Of a stretch of DNA of 64,000 bases, positions 33,067 to 45,963 are shown piece after piece. The stretch's first letter is position 1; every line of letters begins with the position of its first letter. A program made the position numbers and the translations under genes. This stretch comes from Cornus controversa (Eukaryota > Streptophyta > Magnoliopsida > Cornales > Cornaceae), in the NCBI GenBank assembly GCA_026545225.1, contig CM048852.1, positions 8,790,501 to 8,854,500 on the forward strand. Direction: 5' to 3'. The notes under the pieces are model-generated. The model ran no database searches. It was not told the origin of the DNA and saw only the letters and a list, made by a program, of their open reading frames with translations.

Positions 33067-34361
33067 ACACAAAGTATGCGTGTATAATAGATATGCACTT
33101 CGGGTTAATTTAATTTTTGACTATTTTTTATAGCGTAAATATAATATATTAATTTTAAAAAATAATTTATGCAAAAGTAATTACATATTTGACCATATTT
33201 ATTGTTACTCACTGCACAGAACTGTATTATCCTTCAACAGTTTATCAAATTACCCTTAATAAGTGAAATTACTAAAATGCTCAGAATGATCCAAAAAGTG
33301 AAAAATCAGTATTACCCTTTTACTTTGTTTGCACAAAAAATCTTAAATGACCCTCACACTCTCTCTCTCTCTCTCTATCTACCCTTTCTCCAACATCACA
33401 GAGTTTGTTTCGCATTTGTCGTTTCTATAACTTCATAGAGCTTTTTTCTCTTTACCCTTTTCAGCAACCCTCTCTCACCTCCACCACCGATGGCCTGATT
33501 GATTAGGTTTATGTCATTCGTTTTATAATTGTGATTATTAAGTTCTTTTTGGACCTTCTCTCCATCCCCTTACTGTATATTGCAAACTCCACACATCATT
33601 AATTTGATTTGTTATTTTTTAGCATTATTGTTCACCTTAATAATTCATTGAGTAATCCTTAGTTAAATCTTTATTTCTTTTTGACAAATGTAATTAAAAC
33701 TATTATGATTGATCTAGTTTTGGTTTCTAGGTTGGTTTGTTCTTGAGTTCACTTTGGTGTGAGCACATGCAACCCCTAAACTACTTTTCAATTATTTGAA
33801 AACAATACCACTTTAATAAAGTTTCACCATATGCCTCTGTCTTATTGCAATTATTTAGAACAAATAAGATTTGTTGACAGACTTATAGTTAATTCTTCTT
33901 GGAAAAAGAAATTGACAAGTAAAATATATATATTTATGATGGTTTATAGTATAGGTAAAGTATGGTTTTATTTGATGGTCAACCTACTGTTTGTTATGTT
34001 ATGTTTTTATCATCAACACTTCATTTGGATTTTTTTATTTACTTACTAGCATATATATTATAGGTTAAATGGTAAACTTGGTTTATCTAATAGTGTAAAG
34101 GATTCATTTAAAAAATTGTTAAACTTTTGTTCCTCTCATCTCCTAGCGGTGAAAATGTATTATTTAACTATTAAATTAGCCTAGTTGGTCTTTAACATTG
34201 TAGCAGGCCTGTTAAGAATGACTTAATCATCCTTTAATTGTTTTGTTGTGTGCATCATTGATATTCATTTGTGAAATAAGGATGACTTATTTTTGTCGAA
34301 CTATAATAATGCAGTTGTGCCAACTTGTATATTGATTTATCTAATGGCCAAAGGAAAGCAA

Positions 34362-34381
34362 TCACAAAAAAAAAAAAAAAA
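34362..34381. repeat. poly(A)-rich run
   Basis: About 20 adenines inside the DNA transposon. They generate spurious poly-Lys and poly-Phe frames. Confidence 0.8.
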
Positions 34382-34786
34382 AAAAAAACAAGGTGTAGAT
34401 GAAGAGTGTGGTGAAACTTCCCATTCTGAGGACAGAACTATTGTACCTAAGTGGTCTGGCAATGCATTTGTATTGTGGATGTGAGAGACAATAAATTTCT
34501 AAGCATTGTCGAGTGCTGCAAAGAGATGTACCACTTGCAATTGGATTGCTCAAGGTGAATGTGATGTACCAATTATGTGAAAGTTTTACGTTTTCCTTCA
34601 GATACACCAGTGTTGCTCAATGTTTAATATTTTGTGTAGTAACATTATAATAAAATACAGTTAAAGTATTACATAAATGTAGTAAAACCATTACATAGTG
34701 CAGTTGAAGTAATGGAATAGATTAATATAAATTGTGAATACAATAGTCTAAATAACATTCATATTAAACTGATTACATGGATTTCT

Positions 34787-34969
34787 TTATCTCTCCCTTT
34801 GAGACCTGGGAGGTGGGATTGCGAAGTCATCATTCCCGAGGTCTGAAAAATCAGACATGCCCAAACCTGATTTTAGCTCTGGATCATTCAATATTAATGC
34901 ATTGTGTTTAGTTGGATCCTCATATATTTCATTTGTCTTTTCAAGCTTTTCAATCTTTCTCCATCTCAC
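34787..34969 (-). other. 60-codon acidic open frame inside the DNA transposon, unknown
   Basis: Begins MRWRKIEKLEKTNEIYEDP and ends PPPRSQRER. It is hydrophilic with no recognised domain. Possibly the tail of a degraded element gene, but no upstream exon could be linked to it. Confidence 0.25.
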
Positions 34970-35239
34970 ATATAATTAACGGATCTCACATTCCATTTGA
35001 ATAATTATCGAGTCTATTTCAGTAGTTTTTTATTACATCCTTCAAGAGAATGAGCTCTAGGAATTGGTAAGTCAAGTCGTTTAGACTCTGTATCAATAAT
35101 ACTTCTTACTTGTGTTAACTCCTTATACCTCGTACGGAGCTGAGATTGAGTAGAATGGACTTTTGTAGGTTGAGGAAGAGATGGGCTGGTTGAATATCAT
35201 TGAAGTTATTATCTCATTTCATTTCTTTCTATTAGTGTA

Positions 35240-37700
35240 TGTAGCTTTTACTTTTATCTTCAATGCATAATCATCACAAACACCAAAGGAATCAGATTCT
35301 AACAATTTCTTAGATTAAGTACACTCTGACCAAAGTTAACACAAGAATGGGTTACCAAAGGAATTGAAATGCTCACTCTTTTGAAATGTCAGGTAAACTA
35401 TCACCAATGCTAACACAAGAAGGTCTCCTCTCGTCAGCCAATAATGTAGGAAAAACTCTTACCAAAAAATGGTACCTGTTATGTGTTGTAAAATTATAAT
35501 ACAATGTAGTAAAAGTTTTACATTTATGCAGTAAAACTATTACACAGCACAGTTAAAATTTTACATTGTTAGAAAACCACCATTCAAAATTATAAAGTAA
35601 TGTCATCTGGTTTAGATGCCAACATGAAGGTGAATCCCAATAGATATTCTCTCATGTGAATCATTTATGGTTTGAAAAGAAAAAAAGGTGGGCATTTGAG
35701 GTCACATGGTAATAGTGTGCCTAACTTTAATTTTTATCTTCAATGAATAATCGTTATTGGGTTACCAAAGGAATCGAATTCCTTACTCTTTTAAAATGTG
35801 AAGGTCACGTCTCATCAGCCAATAATGTAGGAAAAATCCTTACAAAAAAATGGTACCTGCTTAATGTTATGTGCAGTAAAATTGTAACACAATGCAATAA
35901 AAGTTTTACATCTATATAGTAAAACTATTACACAACGTAATTAAAGTTTTACATTGTTAGAAAATCACCATTCAAAATTATAGAGTAATGCCATTCGATT
36001 TAAATGCCAACATGAAGGTGAATCTCAATATATCTTCTTCTGTGTGAATCATTTATAATTTGAAAAGAAAGAAAGGTGGGCATTTGAGGTCACATGGTAA
36101 TAGTGTGTCTAACTTTAACTTTTATCTTCAATGCATAATTATTCTCAGGTTACCAAAAGAATTGGATTCCTCACATTTTTGAAATGTCAGGTAAATTATC
36201 ACTAATACTGACACAAGAAGGTCTCCTTTTGTCAGCCAATAATGTAGGGAAAATCTTTACCAAAAACTGGTACCAACTAAAGGTTTTGTGTACTAAAATT
36301 ATAACATAATGCAGTAAATGTCTTACATTCATGTAGTTAAAATATTATACAACGCATTTAAAGTTTTACATTGTTAGAAAACTACCATTCAAAATCATAA
36401 AACAATGTCATTGGGTTTAAATGCCAACATGAAGATGAATCCCTACAGATCTTCTACTGTGTGAATCATTTATGGTTTGAAAAGAAAGAAAGTTAATCAT
36501 TAGAGGTCACATGGTAATAGTGTGTCTAACTTTAACTTTCATTTTCAATGCATAACGATTCTTGGGTTACGGAATGAATCAGATTCCTCACTCTTTTGAA
36601 ATATCAGGTAAATTGTCACCAATGTTGACACAAGAAAGTCTTTTCTCGTCAGTCAATAATGTTATTCAACCCTTACAAAAAAATGGTAGCCTACTTCGGA
36701 TTTTGTGAAGTAAAATTATAACACAATGCAGTAAAACTATTACACATTGCAGTTAAAGTTTTACATTTTTAGAAAATCACAATTCAAAATTCAAAGTCAA
36801 TAGTTCTACTCTCAAACAACCATTAGTACATTTTCAATTGAAATTTTAAGTCATTGTCATATTACATATAACATCATCCACATGACCAAGTATGGAAGAT
36901 ATAGGCATTTGAATATATCATTAATTGAAGATTGTATTAAGTAGTACCACTATAGATTGAGTAAATTTACATATACATTCAAGGAGTGGGATTCCCTAAT
37001 GATGAAATTTACATTATAAATTGCTTAAAGTTTTGTGTAGTAAAATTACAACATAATGCAATAAAAGTTTTACATTCTTACAATAAAATATTACACAATG
37101 CAGTTAAAGTTTTACATTGTTAGAAAATCATAATTCAAAATCATAAAGCAATGGCATCAGGTTTAAATGCCAACATGGAGGTGAATCCCAATAGATCTTT
37201 TATTGTATGAATCGTTTATGATTTGAAATGAAAGAAAGATGGGCATTTGAGTTCACATGGTAATAGTGTGTAACTTTTACATCCATCTTCAATGCATAAT
37301 CATTCTTGGGTTACCAAATAACTCGAATTTTTCATTCTTTTCAAATGTCAGGTAAACTCTCACCAATACTAACACAAGAAGGTCTACTCTCGTCAATCAA
37401 TAATAAAGGCAAAACCCTTACAAAAATATCGTACTCTGCTTAAGGTTTGTGCAGTAAAATTATAATACAATGCAATAAAAGTTTTACATCCATGCAGTAA
37501 AACTATTACACAATGTAGTTAAAGTTTTAAATTGTTAAAAAACCACAATTCAAAATCATAAAGCAATGCTATCCGGTTTTAATACCAACATGAAGATGAA
37601 TCCCAATAGATCTGTGTGAATCATTTATGGTTTGAAATGAAAGAAAGTAAGGCATTTGAGTTCACATGGTAATGGTGTGCATAATCATTCTTGGTTACTC
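35240..37700. repeat. ~390-418-bp tandem repeat, five to six units
   Basis: Landmarks recur in order. The block ATGCCAACATGAAGG(T/A)GAATC lies near 35618, 36004, 36420, 37167 and 37580. The GTAAAATTATAA block recurs near 35488, 35876, 36290, 36708, 37045 and 37451. One unit (36750-37040) has a replaced or deleted middle. Each unit carries several GTAAAA/TTTTAC motifs in both orientations. Confidence 0.88.
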
Positions 37701-38569
37701 ATAAAATGAGTGTTCAGACTCATTCATACACATGTCAAATACTCTATTAAAATCTAAAAGTTTAATATGAAAACTAAATAAATCCAGAATCTTAAACAAA
37801 AGAAGATTATCATTTTTTGAAAACCCAAACTACATAAAACACAAGATAAAGTTTGTATAGTCATTTTATACCCTAAGATCTGTGAATTTTTGTATTTCTT
37901 CTGTACTAGCAAAATCTAAACAAAAATGTAATAGTTATTATGTTATCTGCAAAATGGTAGAGGTGGTGGTCGTCGGAGTCCGGAGGTGGTGGTTAGTGGT
38001 GGTCGATGGAGTGAGAGAGATCAGAGAGTTAGAGAGAGAGAGAGAAGAAGAAATATGTTGGGAAATGATAGAGAGAGAGTTACAGAGAGGGAAAGAGAAT
38101 GAGAGAGAGAGAGAGAAAATGCTTTCAGGCTTGGGGGGAGTGATAGAGGGTGAGAGAAGAGATACAGATTAGGGAGAATATGTTAAGGGTTAATGATATA
38201 GATTTGTTTTGTTTTTGGAATTTTAATAAGGTGTTTTATGTAATTTGATGTAAAAGGAAATTAGGGTTAAAAGTGATTTTTGTTTATTTAGGGGCATTTT
38301 GATAAATAGACGAGTGAAAGGCATTTGTGTAATGGTCTAAAAGCTCTTAAGGGCAATTTGGATCCAATTAATATAAATTGTTGTATTTGTAATCACTTTT
38401 GTATAAGTTATTTTTTCAACATATACTATTTGAAAGTTGGTATATTTGTAATTAGGCCACCAAAAGTGGTCAAAAATTAAATTAACCCTATATTTATTAG
38501 GTACATAGAGGGTGTGATTTACCTTTGATTTAGTAAAAGTTGAAAACACAACAAAATGAGACACGTTAA

Positions 38570-39762
38570 AATTTAATTTTGATGATGTATTCCGTTGGTC
38601 TCAAGTTTTTCAACGTACCGAACGCTATAGCAAAGTCTGATGCTCGATCGAATGACTAGATTTTGTTTTATTATAAAATTATAGTTTTACCCCTTCAATA
38701 ATTGAGTGTTTGAGAATGCAATATGATGTGACCATGGATGATCCCAATGTTTCAAAATGTGCCAAACGCAATGACGAAGTTTGATTGCCAATCAGACAAT
38801 TAGATTTGTTTAGGCTGGTGAAGCCCACTTACCTACCCATGGGTGTGGTCTATGTGAAACTTGATTTGGTGGATCGGAGAGCATGATGTCTAATCAAATG
38901 TGTTTGAAATCTCTTTCGTACTTGGGAGATGAAAAATGGGATGTCTATATAAGGCAACTATCACATCTTGATTTCCCAAGCCCAATTAAGAACGAAGAAA
39001 ATGGGGTGGCTAGGAATATTGTTTTAATTAAATAATCTTCAATGGAAGTGGAATCTCTAGATGAAAGTCATCCCATTAAAAACTAGGTTCCAAGATGATT
39101 AATTTCAAAAAAAGAATCACTCTAATCGGGTTTGAAAACATAAAGTCATGGCCTTTCAAAAAAAATTGATAACCGAGAACAGTAAAATATTCATTTGTTC
39201 TGAAGGAAGAGTCGACTATTTTACCCTTTCAGAAAAGCCCAAAACGACTCTGTTCAAAGTAGTCGACTTCCCTTGAAGAGAAAATCGACTGTTTTCACCT
39301 GGGAATCCCATTTTAGCATCTTTTGTCCAAAATAGATCACTACTTGTAGGGGAAAAATCCCCCAGCCATTCGCAATGAGTCGTATAGGCCTAATGAAACA
39401 CGAATAGGTTGGACCCAAGAGAGATTAAGCCCAATTTCAAAAGATAAGTAAACCATGCCTCAAAGAACATCTTAAAAGGAAGAATGAGCCGGGTCTCCTA
39501 AAGAAGATTAAATGGCCCAGCTTAACCAATAATCCAAGTTTTATTAAGAATTCATATACTTGAGGGAAAAGAAAGCTATAAATAAAGAAACTTGAGTCAT
39601 AAAAGGATTCAAGTTTCAAACTTGTATAAATAGAGGGGAAGATTAATAAGAAGGGGCTATTTTTTAAAAAAGAGAAATAAAATACTCCTCAATTTTTGTT
39701 AAATTGGGTGTGTGCAACATATTGATTAGGTGAAATAATCTAAGCAATTTTTTGTACCGACA
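38570..39762 (+). repeat. 5' LTR region of a Tat-lineage gypsy element (left boundary uncertain)
   Basis: The right end TTGTACCGACA is fixed by the primer site that follows. A TATA box lies at about 39625-39632 (TTGTATAAATAGAGG). A reliable matching 3' LTR was not found, so the start is a guess placed just right of the DNA transposon. Confidence 0.55.
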
Positions 39763-39765
39763 CTT

Positions 39766-39781
39766 TGGCACCGTCTGTGGG
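39766..39781 (+). other. primer binding site of the Tat-type element
   Basis: TGGCACCGTCTGTGGG, one change from the TGGCGCCGTCTGTGGG consensus of Tat elements, three bases after the LTR end. Confidence 0.8.
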
Positions 39782-39856
39782 AAGCAATTTATCATTTTTT
39801 CTTCAAAACTAGAGAAATCCATAGCCATAGTAGATACGCGAAGAAACACTTACGAG

Positions 39857-41650
39857 ATGGCGGATTTGGAAACACCCCTTAGGAATCAAAGGGAGGTGTC
39901 GCTGATACAGTTGAACATTCAACAATTGATTTAGTAGAACGAGGCTCCGTGCCAACAGATTGGCAATCTCCAAGCAAGGGTGGAACGCGCCGAAAGCGCA
40001 AGAGACCCTGGACGACAACGAAACGAGGGAGCTAGTTCAATCAACCACTCGTTAAGCGCATCTCATTACAACCAAGTCGTAGGCGGCGGTCCACAGCCTG
40101 ATCGGGTTAATGATGATCAGATCAATCCCGTACAGTTCTATCCAGAATGGAGAGCCCAGATGCAACGGGAGATTGATGAATTAAAAGATAACAAATCCCG
40201 TTATCCAGCCGACCAAGCATTCGCAACTAGTAGGTTGGTCGAAACTCTTTTCACATAAAATATAGTTAAAGCCCAAAGATCAAGAAGGTTTACCATGCCT
40301 ACGTTCATTACCTTCAACAGAAGAACAGATCCTGTAGAACACACTCATCAGTACTAGTAGAAGATGACTTTAGATGCGGAGAACGAAGCCCTCATGTGCA
40401 AAATCTTTCCATCCAGCCTATCGGGACCGACATTACTATGGTTTAAATAACAATCACCTCATTTGATCTCAAACTTCACAAGGCTTTGCGAGCTTTTCGT
40501 CGCTTAATACGTTGGAAATCAAGAACGTAGAAAGACTATCTCTTCATTGTTCACCATGAGATAGGTTAAGGGAGAAGCCTTGAAATCCTTTCTGACCCGC
40601 TTTAATTTGGAGATGTCTATGATAAATCAATGCGATCAAACCGCGGTAGTAGAAGCTTTCAAAATAACAATACTGCCTGAGGAGGGCTTTCACAGATCTC
40701 TGGTGAAAAGTGCTTTAAGAAATATGGGTGAATTAAACTTTCTGGCTCAAAAGTACCTAAGAATAAAAGAAGATGAAACTGCCAGGAAACAACAATTAAC
40801 CTTAATCACTGTGGGGCAACAGACAAAAAGCCAAATTAGAAAAACTAAGCGCCTTGAATTACTCCGTCATCTACGCAAGAACCAGTAAAAAGGCAAAGGG
40901 TTGTAGGAAAGATCACTCCATTAAAGGTATCCCTAGCCAGGCTCTATCAGGAGAACAAAGGCAAAGAAATTTTTCACTTACCTCCAGTTATTAGGCAACC
41001 ATTGGAGCAAAGGGAAAAAAACAAGCATTATGCATTCCATAGTGACGTTGGCCACACGACTAATGGATGTAGAAGTTTAAGACAACAAGTGGAGGTTCTG
41101 ATCGCCAAAGGTGACCTATCAGAGTATATCCTTCATGGGGTTCAACCCAAACCACTCGATCAGCCTTAACAAAAGTCGAATAGGCAGCAGAACCTTGCTC
41201 CTATTCGGATCATTAACGTTATTCATATTTGACCAGAATTATATCGAGAAAGCGAGTCGAAAAGGCGATTGCACCTAAAGAATGCACAAAAGATGCAGAG
41301 GATTGGGGAAGTTCACCCAATGTATAATTGCTCAGCCAAAGTATCAATTGTCCTCACAAATAAAGACATGAACAGGATTCAAGTACCCCACGAAGATTCG
41401 TTGGTGATTAGTCTCTTTATATCCAACTGTGAAGTAAAGAAGGTATTGGTTGATGCGAGAAGTAGCGCAAATGTTCTAACTTTATGGGCTTTCCAGCAAA
41501 TAGGCCTAGAGGTAGATCATCTCAAGCCAACGGCTGAGTCACTGATAAGGTTCAACGAAAAATAGGTCATCCCAACTAGGGAATAGAACTCCCAGTAATA
41601 GTAGCAGCCAGAACCCTGACAGAATCTTTTGTTATTGTTGATGCCAAACG
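39857..41650 (+). pseudogene. Tat-type gag and protease, multiple stops
   Basis: Pieces: MADLETPLRNQREVS at 39857, WRAQMQREIDELKDN near 40150, GEALKSFLTRFNLEM (40580-40888 frame), and a finger-like HYAFHSDVGHTTNGCRSLR near 41020-41075 in which the usual first Cys is missing. Protease-like VLVDARSSANVLTLWAF lies in 41269-41565; the catalytic D-[TS]-G is D-A-R. At least eight stops or frame changes. Confidence 0.78.
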
Positions 41651-42540
41651 TTGGTGGAAGTTCTTGGGAGATTACCATGATTTGGAGATAATGGAATGGG
41701 ATACATTCCAAGTGCTTTTCTTCGAGAAGTACTTTCCAGTGACAATAAAAGACAGTATGAGAAGAGAATTCTTTAACCTTGTCCAAGGGACAATGACGGT
41801 GATGGAGTACGAAACAAAGTTTACCTCCTTGGCTAGGTTTGTAATTCAGATGATCCCAATGGAAGAGCTTAAAATTAAGCAATTCATAAGAGGTCTCTGA
41901 ACCTACATATGGGACAAGGTTGGAATTTTAGGCTTGACCAACTATGCAGCAGTAGTGGAGAGAGCATTGATTTTTGAAGAGTTTAGCAATGATAACCAAA
42001 GAATAAGAGAAGCACAGAACCAAGCAAGAGGCACGGGATCCCTTACGGATAATCGTGCTAGAAAGAAGATGAGGATTGGTGGGTCATCCTCACAAAGGCA
42101 ACCAACTCAATCAGTGAGTTCTGTGGCTATACCTTCTGGACCTTTCCGATCAAGGATAGTCTGTTTCAATTGCCAGAAACCGGGACACAGAATGGCCGAG
42201 TGTACTCAAGGGCAAGTTCCGTTAGTGGCAGATAAAAAGTGCTACCATTGTCATCAAATGGGGCATATTAGTTGGAATTGCCCACAGAAGAAGAGTGTGC
42301 AGGGTGGTACTGGTTCACAGCAGCGTCCTATGCAACCTATGACTTCACAGATAGGTTTTAGGGCATTGCCGCCATAGCAGACAACGCCTTCAGTTCAGAG
42401 TTCACGGGCACCTACTAGAGGAACCACGTCTAGTGCTCCCAGTCAGCAGTCGGGATATCAGGGTCCGGGACAGCAAGGCCAGAGATCCCAAGGCCGTGCT
42501 TTTACTCTTGTTCCAGCAGAGACCTCGGCAGGACCGTCAG
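41651..42540 (+). pseudogene. Tekay gag with two CCHC-type knuckles, two nonsense codons
   Basis: Retrotrans_gag domain (EYETKFTSLARFVIQM) followed by CFNCQKPGHRMAEC and CYHCHQMGHISWNC. TGA at 41898-41900 stands where related elements have Arg (CGA), and TAG at 42375-42377 where they have Gln (CAG). Frame is otherwise maintained into pol. The N-terminal part is missing at the truncation. Confidence 0.88.
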
Positions 42541-45500
42541 TGGTCCGAGGTATATTTCTTGTATCTAGCTCGTGGGCTAGGGTTTTAGTAGATTCAGGTG
42601 CATCACATTCATTCATATCATATGCATTTGCTTGTACTTTGGGGTTGGAGGTGTCATCTTTGGACTCGGTTTTATCCATTGATACGCTAGTTGGTGGTAG
42701 AGTGGTTTTGAGTGATGTGTGCCGATCTTGTGAGATCGAGATTTCGGGACATCGACTAGTGTTTGATTTCATTCTTCTTGAGATGTCTAGCTTTGATGTA
42801 ATCTTGGGTATGGATTGGCTATCGACCTACAGAGCTAATATTGATTGTCATCGGGGAAGAGTGACCTTGTGTACACCCTCTGGTGTTAGTATATGTTTTG
42901 TGGGGGAGCGGGATGACTTCTACTTGTCATCTTTGCATGGTTTGAGTGATCAGAGAGGGATTGGGCATTTCTTAGTGAGCCTACTAGTTGATGGTGATGA
43001 TGAGACACTTGGAGAGTTTCCTCGTGTAGTGTGTGAGTTTATGGACGTATTTCCGGGGGAATTGACACAGTTGCCTCCGAAACGAGAAGTGGAGTTTGTG
43101 ATAGATCTTGCTCCAGGTACCGCACCCATTTCTATGGCACCGTACCGAATGGCACCGGCTGAGTTGAAAGAGTTGAAGGACCAATTACAAGAGCTACTAG
43201 ACAAGGGATTCGTACGCCCTAGTACATCACCTTGGGGAGCTCTGGTTCTTTTTGCTAAGAAGAAGGACAGGTCCTTGTGGCTTTGCATTGACTATAGGAA
43301 GTTGAATCGGGCAACGATCAAAAATAAGTATCCCTTGCCAAGGATAGATGACTTGTTCGATCAACTTAAGGGTTCGAGGTGTTTCTCAAAGATAGACTTG
43401 AGATCGGGCTACTATCAGTTGGGGATTAGAGAGGCGAACATTCCAAAAACCGCTTTTCGCACTCGATACAGGCATTATGAATTTTTGGTGATGCCATTTG
43501 GTTTGACAAATGCACCGGCAGCATTCATGGATCTAATGCATAGAGTGTTCAATGCTTACTTGGACAAGTTTGTGGTTGTATTTGTCGATGACATCCTAGT
43601 GTACTCGTCTTCGGAAGAGGAGCACGAGGGTCACTTGAGGATTGTGTTGCAGCTTCTAAGAGAACATCAATTATATGCCAAATATGAAAAATGTGAATTT
43701 TGGCTAGCGGAAGTGAAATTCCTTGGGCATGTTGTGTCTAAAGGAGGGGTTTCCGTAGATCCATCCAAGATAGAAGCGGTGATGAGTTGGGAAAGACCTA
43801 AGAGTGTGTTTGAGATACGTAGTTTCTTGGGATTGGCCGGGTATTATCGAAGGTTTGTGAAGGACTTTTCGAGGCTAGCTGCACCTATGACAAAGCTTAC
43901 CCGAAAAGGAGTGAAGTTTGTATGGGATGATGCTTGCGAGCATGCATTCATGGAATTGAAGAGCCGGTTGACTTCGGCTCCAATTTTGATCATTCCAGAA
44001 CGTGGGTTGGGGTATACAATTTATTGTGACGCTTCACGACTTGGTTTGGGATGTGTGCTAATGCAAACCGAACAAGTAGTGGCGTATGGTTCAAGGCAAT
44101 TGAAGACGCACGAACAAAATTACCCGACACACGACTTGGAATTGGCAGCCGTGATCTTTGCACTTAAGGTGTGGAGACATTATTTGTATGGTGAGAAGTT
44201 TGAAGTGTTTTCGGATCACAAAAGTCTCAAATACCTTTTCTCACAAAAGGATTTGAATATGAGGCAACGGAGGTGGATGGAGTATATGGAGGACTATGAC
44301 TTCGACTTACAATATCATCCGGGAAAGGCCAATGTAGTGGCGGATGCACTGAGTAGGAAGTCACATGGTAGCTTAGCGAGCTTAGCCATACGGGAGTGGA
44401 AGATGATGGAAGACATCTCAGAAATGGGATTACATTTCAGTGAGGATGATGGAACGGCAATGTTATTTACTCTTATCGCTCAACCAACTCTTGTGAGTAG
44501 AGTGATTGAAGAACAGAGGAAGGATAGTGAGGTTGAGGCTATTCGCACGCGAATTTTGGGTGGCGAAGTAGTGGAAGGATGGACAGTCCATTCAGATGAG
44601 AGCATGAGATTCCAAGGGAAGATGTTTGTTCCCTTAACTTGTCGGGACGAGATTCTGAGAGAGTTTCACAACTCGAGGCTAGCAGTACATCCAGGTGGTA
44701 CCAAGATGTACCATAACCTACGCCGACAGTATTGGTGGAAGGGTATGAAAAAAGATATAGCTCAGTTTGTGGCGAGGTGCCTCACTTGTCAACAAGTGAA
44801 GGTCGAGCATCAGAGACCAGTGGGGTTATTGCAGCCATTGCCTATGGCTATGTGGAAATGGGAGCATGTCACTATGGATTTTGTGACGGGGCTTCCAAGG
44901 TCGAGGAAGGGCCACGATGCAGTTTGGGTAGTCGTTGACAGATTAACGAAGGTAGCTCGCTTTATTCCCATTAGAGTGACAGATGATGTGGATACTCTCA
45001 GTAGATTGTATATTGAGCAGATCCTTAGGCTTCATGGCGTGCCAGTTTCTATTGTTTCAGATAGAGACCCGCGATTTACATCTCGGTTTTGGCAGAGTTT
45101 CCAGGCAGCACTTGATACGGACCTTCACTTTAGTACTACTTTTCATCCTCAGACGGATGGTCAGTCAAAGCGTACTATACAGATTCTGAAGGATATGCTA
45201 CGAGCATGTGTACTTGATCTTCGGGGCAGTTGGGAGGATCACCTTCCTTTGGTGGAGTTTGCATACAATAATAGCTATCAAGCTAGCATTGAGATGGCTC
45301 CATTTGAGGCTTTGTATAGTAGACCGTGTAGGTCACCTATTTGTTGGACTGAAGTTGGAGAGACAGTTTCTTTGGGACCGGATTTAGTTCGAGAAACCAC
45401 AGAGAAGATCAAGTTAATTCGGCAAAGATTGCTTACAGCCCAGAGTCGTCAGAAAAGCTATGCTGATAGAAGACGGCGACCATTGGCATTTGAGGTGGGA

Positions 45501-45917
45501 GATCATGTTTTTCTGAAGGTCTCACCACAGAGAGGTTTGATGAGGTTCGGTCGTAGTGGCAAGCTTGCACCACGATTTATCGGGCCATTTGAGATTTTGG
45601 ATCGGGTAGGAGAGGTTGCTTATCGCTTGGCATTGCCACCGCAATTGTCAAGTGTGCATAACACTTTTCATGTGTCTACGTTGAGGAAGTATGAGCCAGA
45701 CCCTTCACATGTACTCGATTGGGCAGACCTTGAGGTGGAGGAGGATGTGTCATACGAGGAAGGACCAATTCAGATTTTGGACACTAGAGAGCAAGTGCTT
45801 CGGGGAAAAACCATTCTATTGGTTAAGGTGCTCTGGAGGCATCACGGGATGGAAGAAGCTACATGGGAGCGGGAACAAGAAGTCCGCTCAAAGTATCCCG
45901 AGTTGTTCACCACTTGA
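42540..45917 (+). CDS. Tekay chromovirus pol polyprotein: protease, RT, RNase H, integrase, chromodomain
   Basis: 1125 codons without a stop, same frame as gag, so the true frame is longer upstream (from 42378). Order: protease (VDSGASHSF, catalytic Asp about residue 18), reverse transcriptase ([11 protein letters not shown] to FVDDILVYS, catalytic Asp pair near 350), RNase H ([16 protein letters not shown] to [15 protein letters not shown]), integrase zinc region ([21 protein letters not shown], about 717-753), integrase core and a C-terminal chromodomain ([16 protein letters not shown]). Integrase Asp residues are near 780 and 841, but the catalytic Glu is Lys877 (DGQSKRT). Length is normal for the family. 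Integrase is therefore predicted to be dead despite the open frame. Confidence 0.9.
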   Translation: MVRGIFLVSSSWARVLVDSGASHSFISYAFACTLGLEVSSLDSVLSIDTLVGGRVVLSDVCRSCEIEISGHRLVFDFILLEMSSFDVILGMDWLSTYRANIDCHRGRVTLCTPSGVSICFVGERDDFYLSSLHGLSDQRGIGHFLVSLLVDGDDETLGEFPRVVCEFMDVFPGELTQLPPKREVEFVIDLAPGTAPISMAPYRMAPAELKELKDQLQELLDKGFVRPSTSPWGALVLFAKKKDRSLWLCIDYRKLNRATIKNKYPLPRIDDLFDQLKGSRCFSKIDLRSGYYQLGIREANIPKTAFRTRYRHYEFLVMPFGLTNAPAAFMDLMHRVFNAYLDKFVVVFVDDILVYSSSEEEHEGHLRIVLQLLREHQLYAKYEKCEFWLAEVKFLGHVVSKGGVSVDPSKIEAVMSWERPKSVFEIRSFLGLAGYYRRFVKDFSRLAAPMTKLTRKGVKFVWDDACEHAFMELKSRLTSAPILIIPERGLGYTIYCDASRLGLGCVLMQTEQVVAYGSRQLKTHEQNYPTHDLELAAVIFALKVWRHYLYGEKFEVFSDHKSLKYLFSQKDLNMRQRRWMEYMEDYDFDLQYHPGKANVVADALSRKSHGSLASLAIREWKMMEDISEMGLHFSEDDGTAMLFTLIAQPTLVSRVIEEQRKDSEVEAIRTRILGGEVVEGWTVHSDESMRFQGKMFVPLTCRDEILREFHNSRLAVHPGGTKMYHNLRRQYWWKGMKKDIAQFVARCLTCQQVKVEHQRPVGLLQPLPMAMWKWEHVTMDFVTGLPRSRKGHDAVWVVVDRLTKVARFIPIRVTDDVDTLSRLYIEQILRLHGVPVSIVSDRDPRFTSRFWQSFQAALDTDLHFSTTFHPQTDGQSKRTIQILKDMLRACVLDLRGSWEDHLPLVEFAYNNSYQASIEMAPFEALYSRPCRSPICWTEVGETVSLGPDLVRETTEKIKLIRQRLLTAQSRQKSYADRRRRPLAFEVGDHVFLKVSPQRGLMRFGRSGKLAPRFIGPFEILDRVGEVAYRLALPPQLSSVHNTFHVSTLRKYEPDPSHVLDWADLEVEEDVSYEEGPIQILDTREQVLRGKTILLVKVLWRHHGMEEATWEREQEVRSKYPELFTT

Positions 45918-45963
45918 GGTACATTCTAATTTCGAGGACGAAATTCTTATAAGGTTGGGAGGT

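Larger units (their letters stand above)
33102..38488. mobile_element. DNA transposon with long degenerate inverted ends (Mutator-like?), internally repeated
   Basis: The left end GGGTTAATTTAATTTTTGAC is the reverse complement of the right end. Homology between the ends continues imperfectly for at least ~130 bp: AAATAATTTATGCAAAAGT on the left corresponds to AAATAACTTATACAAAAGT on the right, read inward. Both ends then have a purine/pyrimidine microsatellite ((TC)n at ~33358-33377, (GA)n at ~38030-38125). No transposase was recognised. No clear target duplication was found. The length and end structure suggest a non-autonomous Mutator-like element; this is an inference. Confidence 0.65.

Noticed and set aside
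34293..34484. 63-codon Lys-rich frame in the DNA transposon
   Set aside because: Driven by a poly(A) run; no recognisable protein.
35240..37700. CRISPR-like regularly spaced repeats
   Set aside because: Repeat units are contiguous ~400-bp tandem copies without short unique spacers, in a plant genome.
33093..38497. 9-bp target duplication around the 5.4-kb transposon
   Set aside because: The flanking 9-mers (ATGCACTTC and TATATTTAT) do not match. No duplication of another length was convincing.
42458..43288. Minus-strand frames of 104 and 112 codons opposite Tekay pol
   Set aside because: Shadows of the long pol frame; no similarity of their own.
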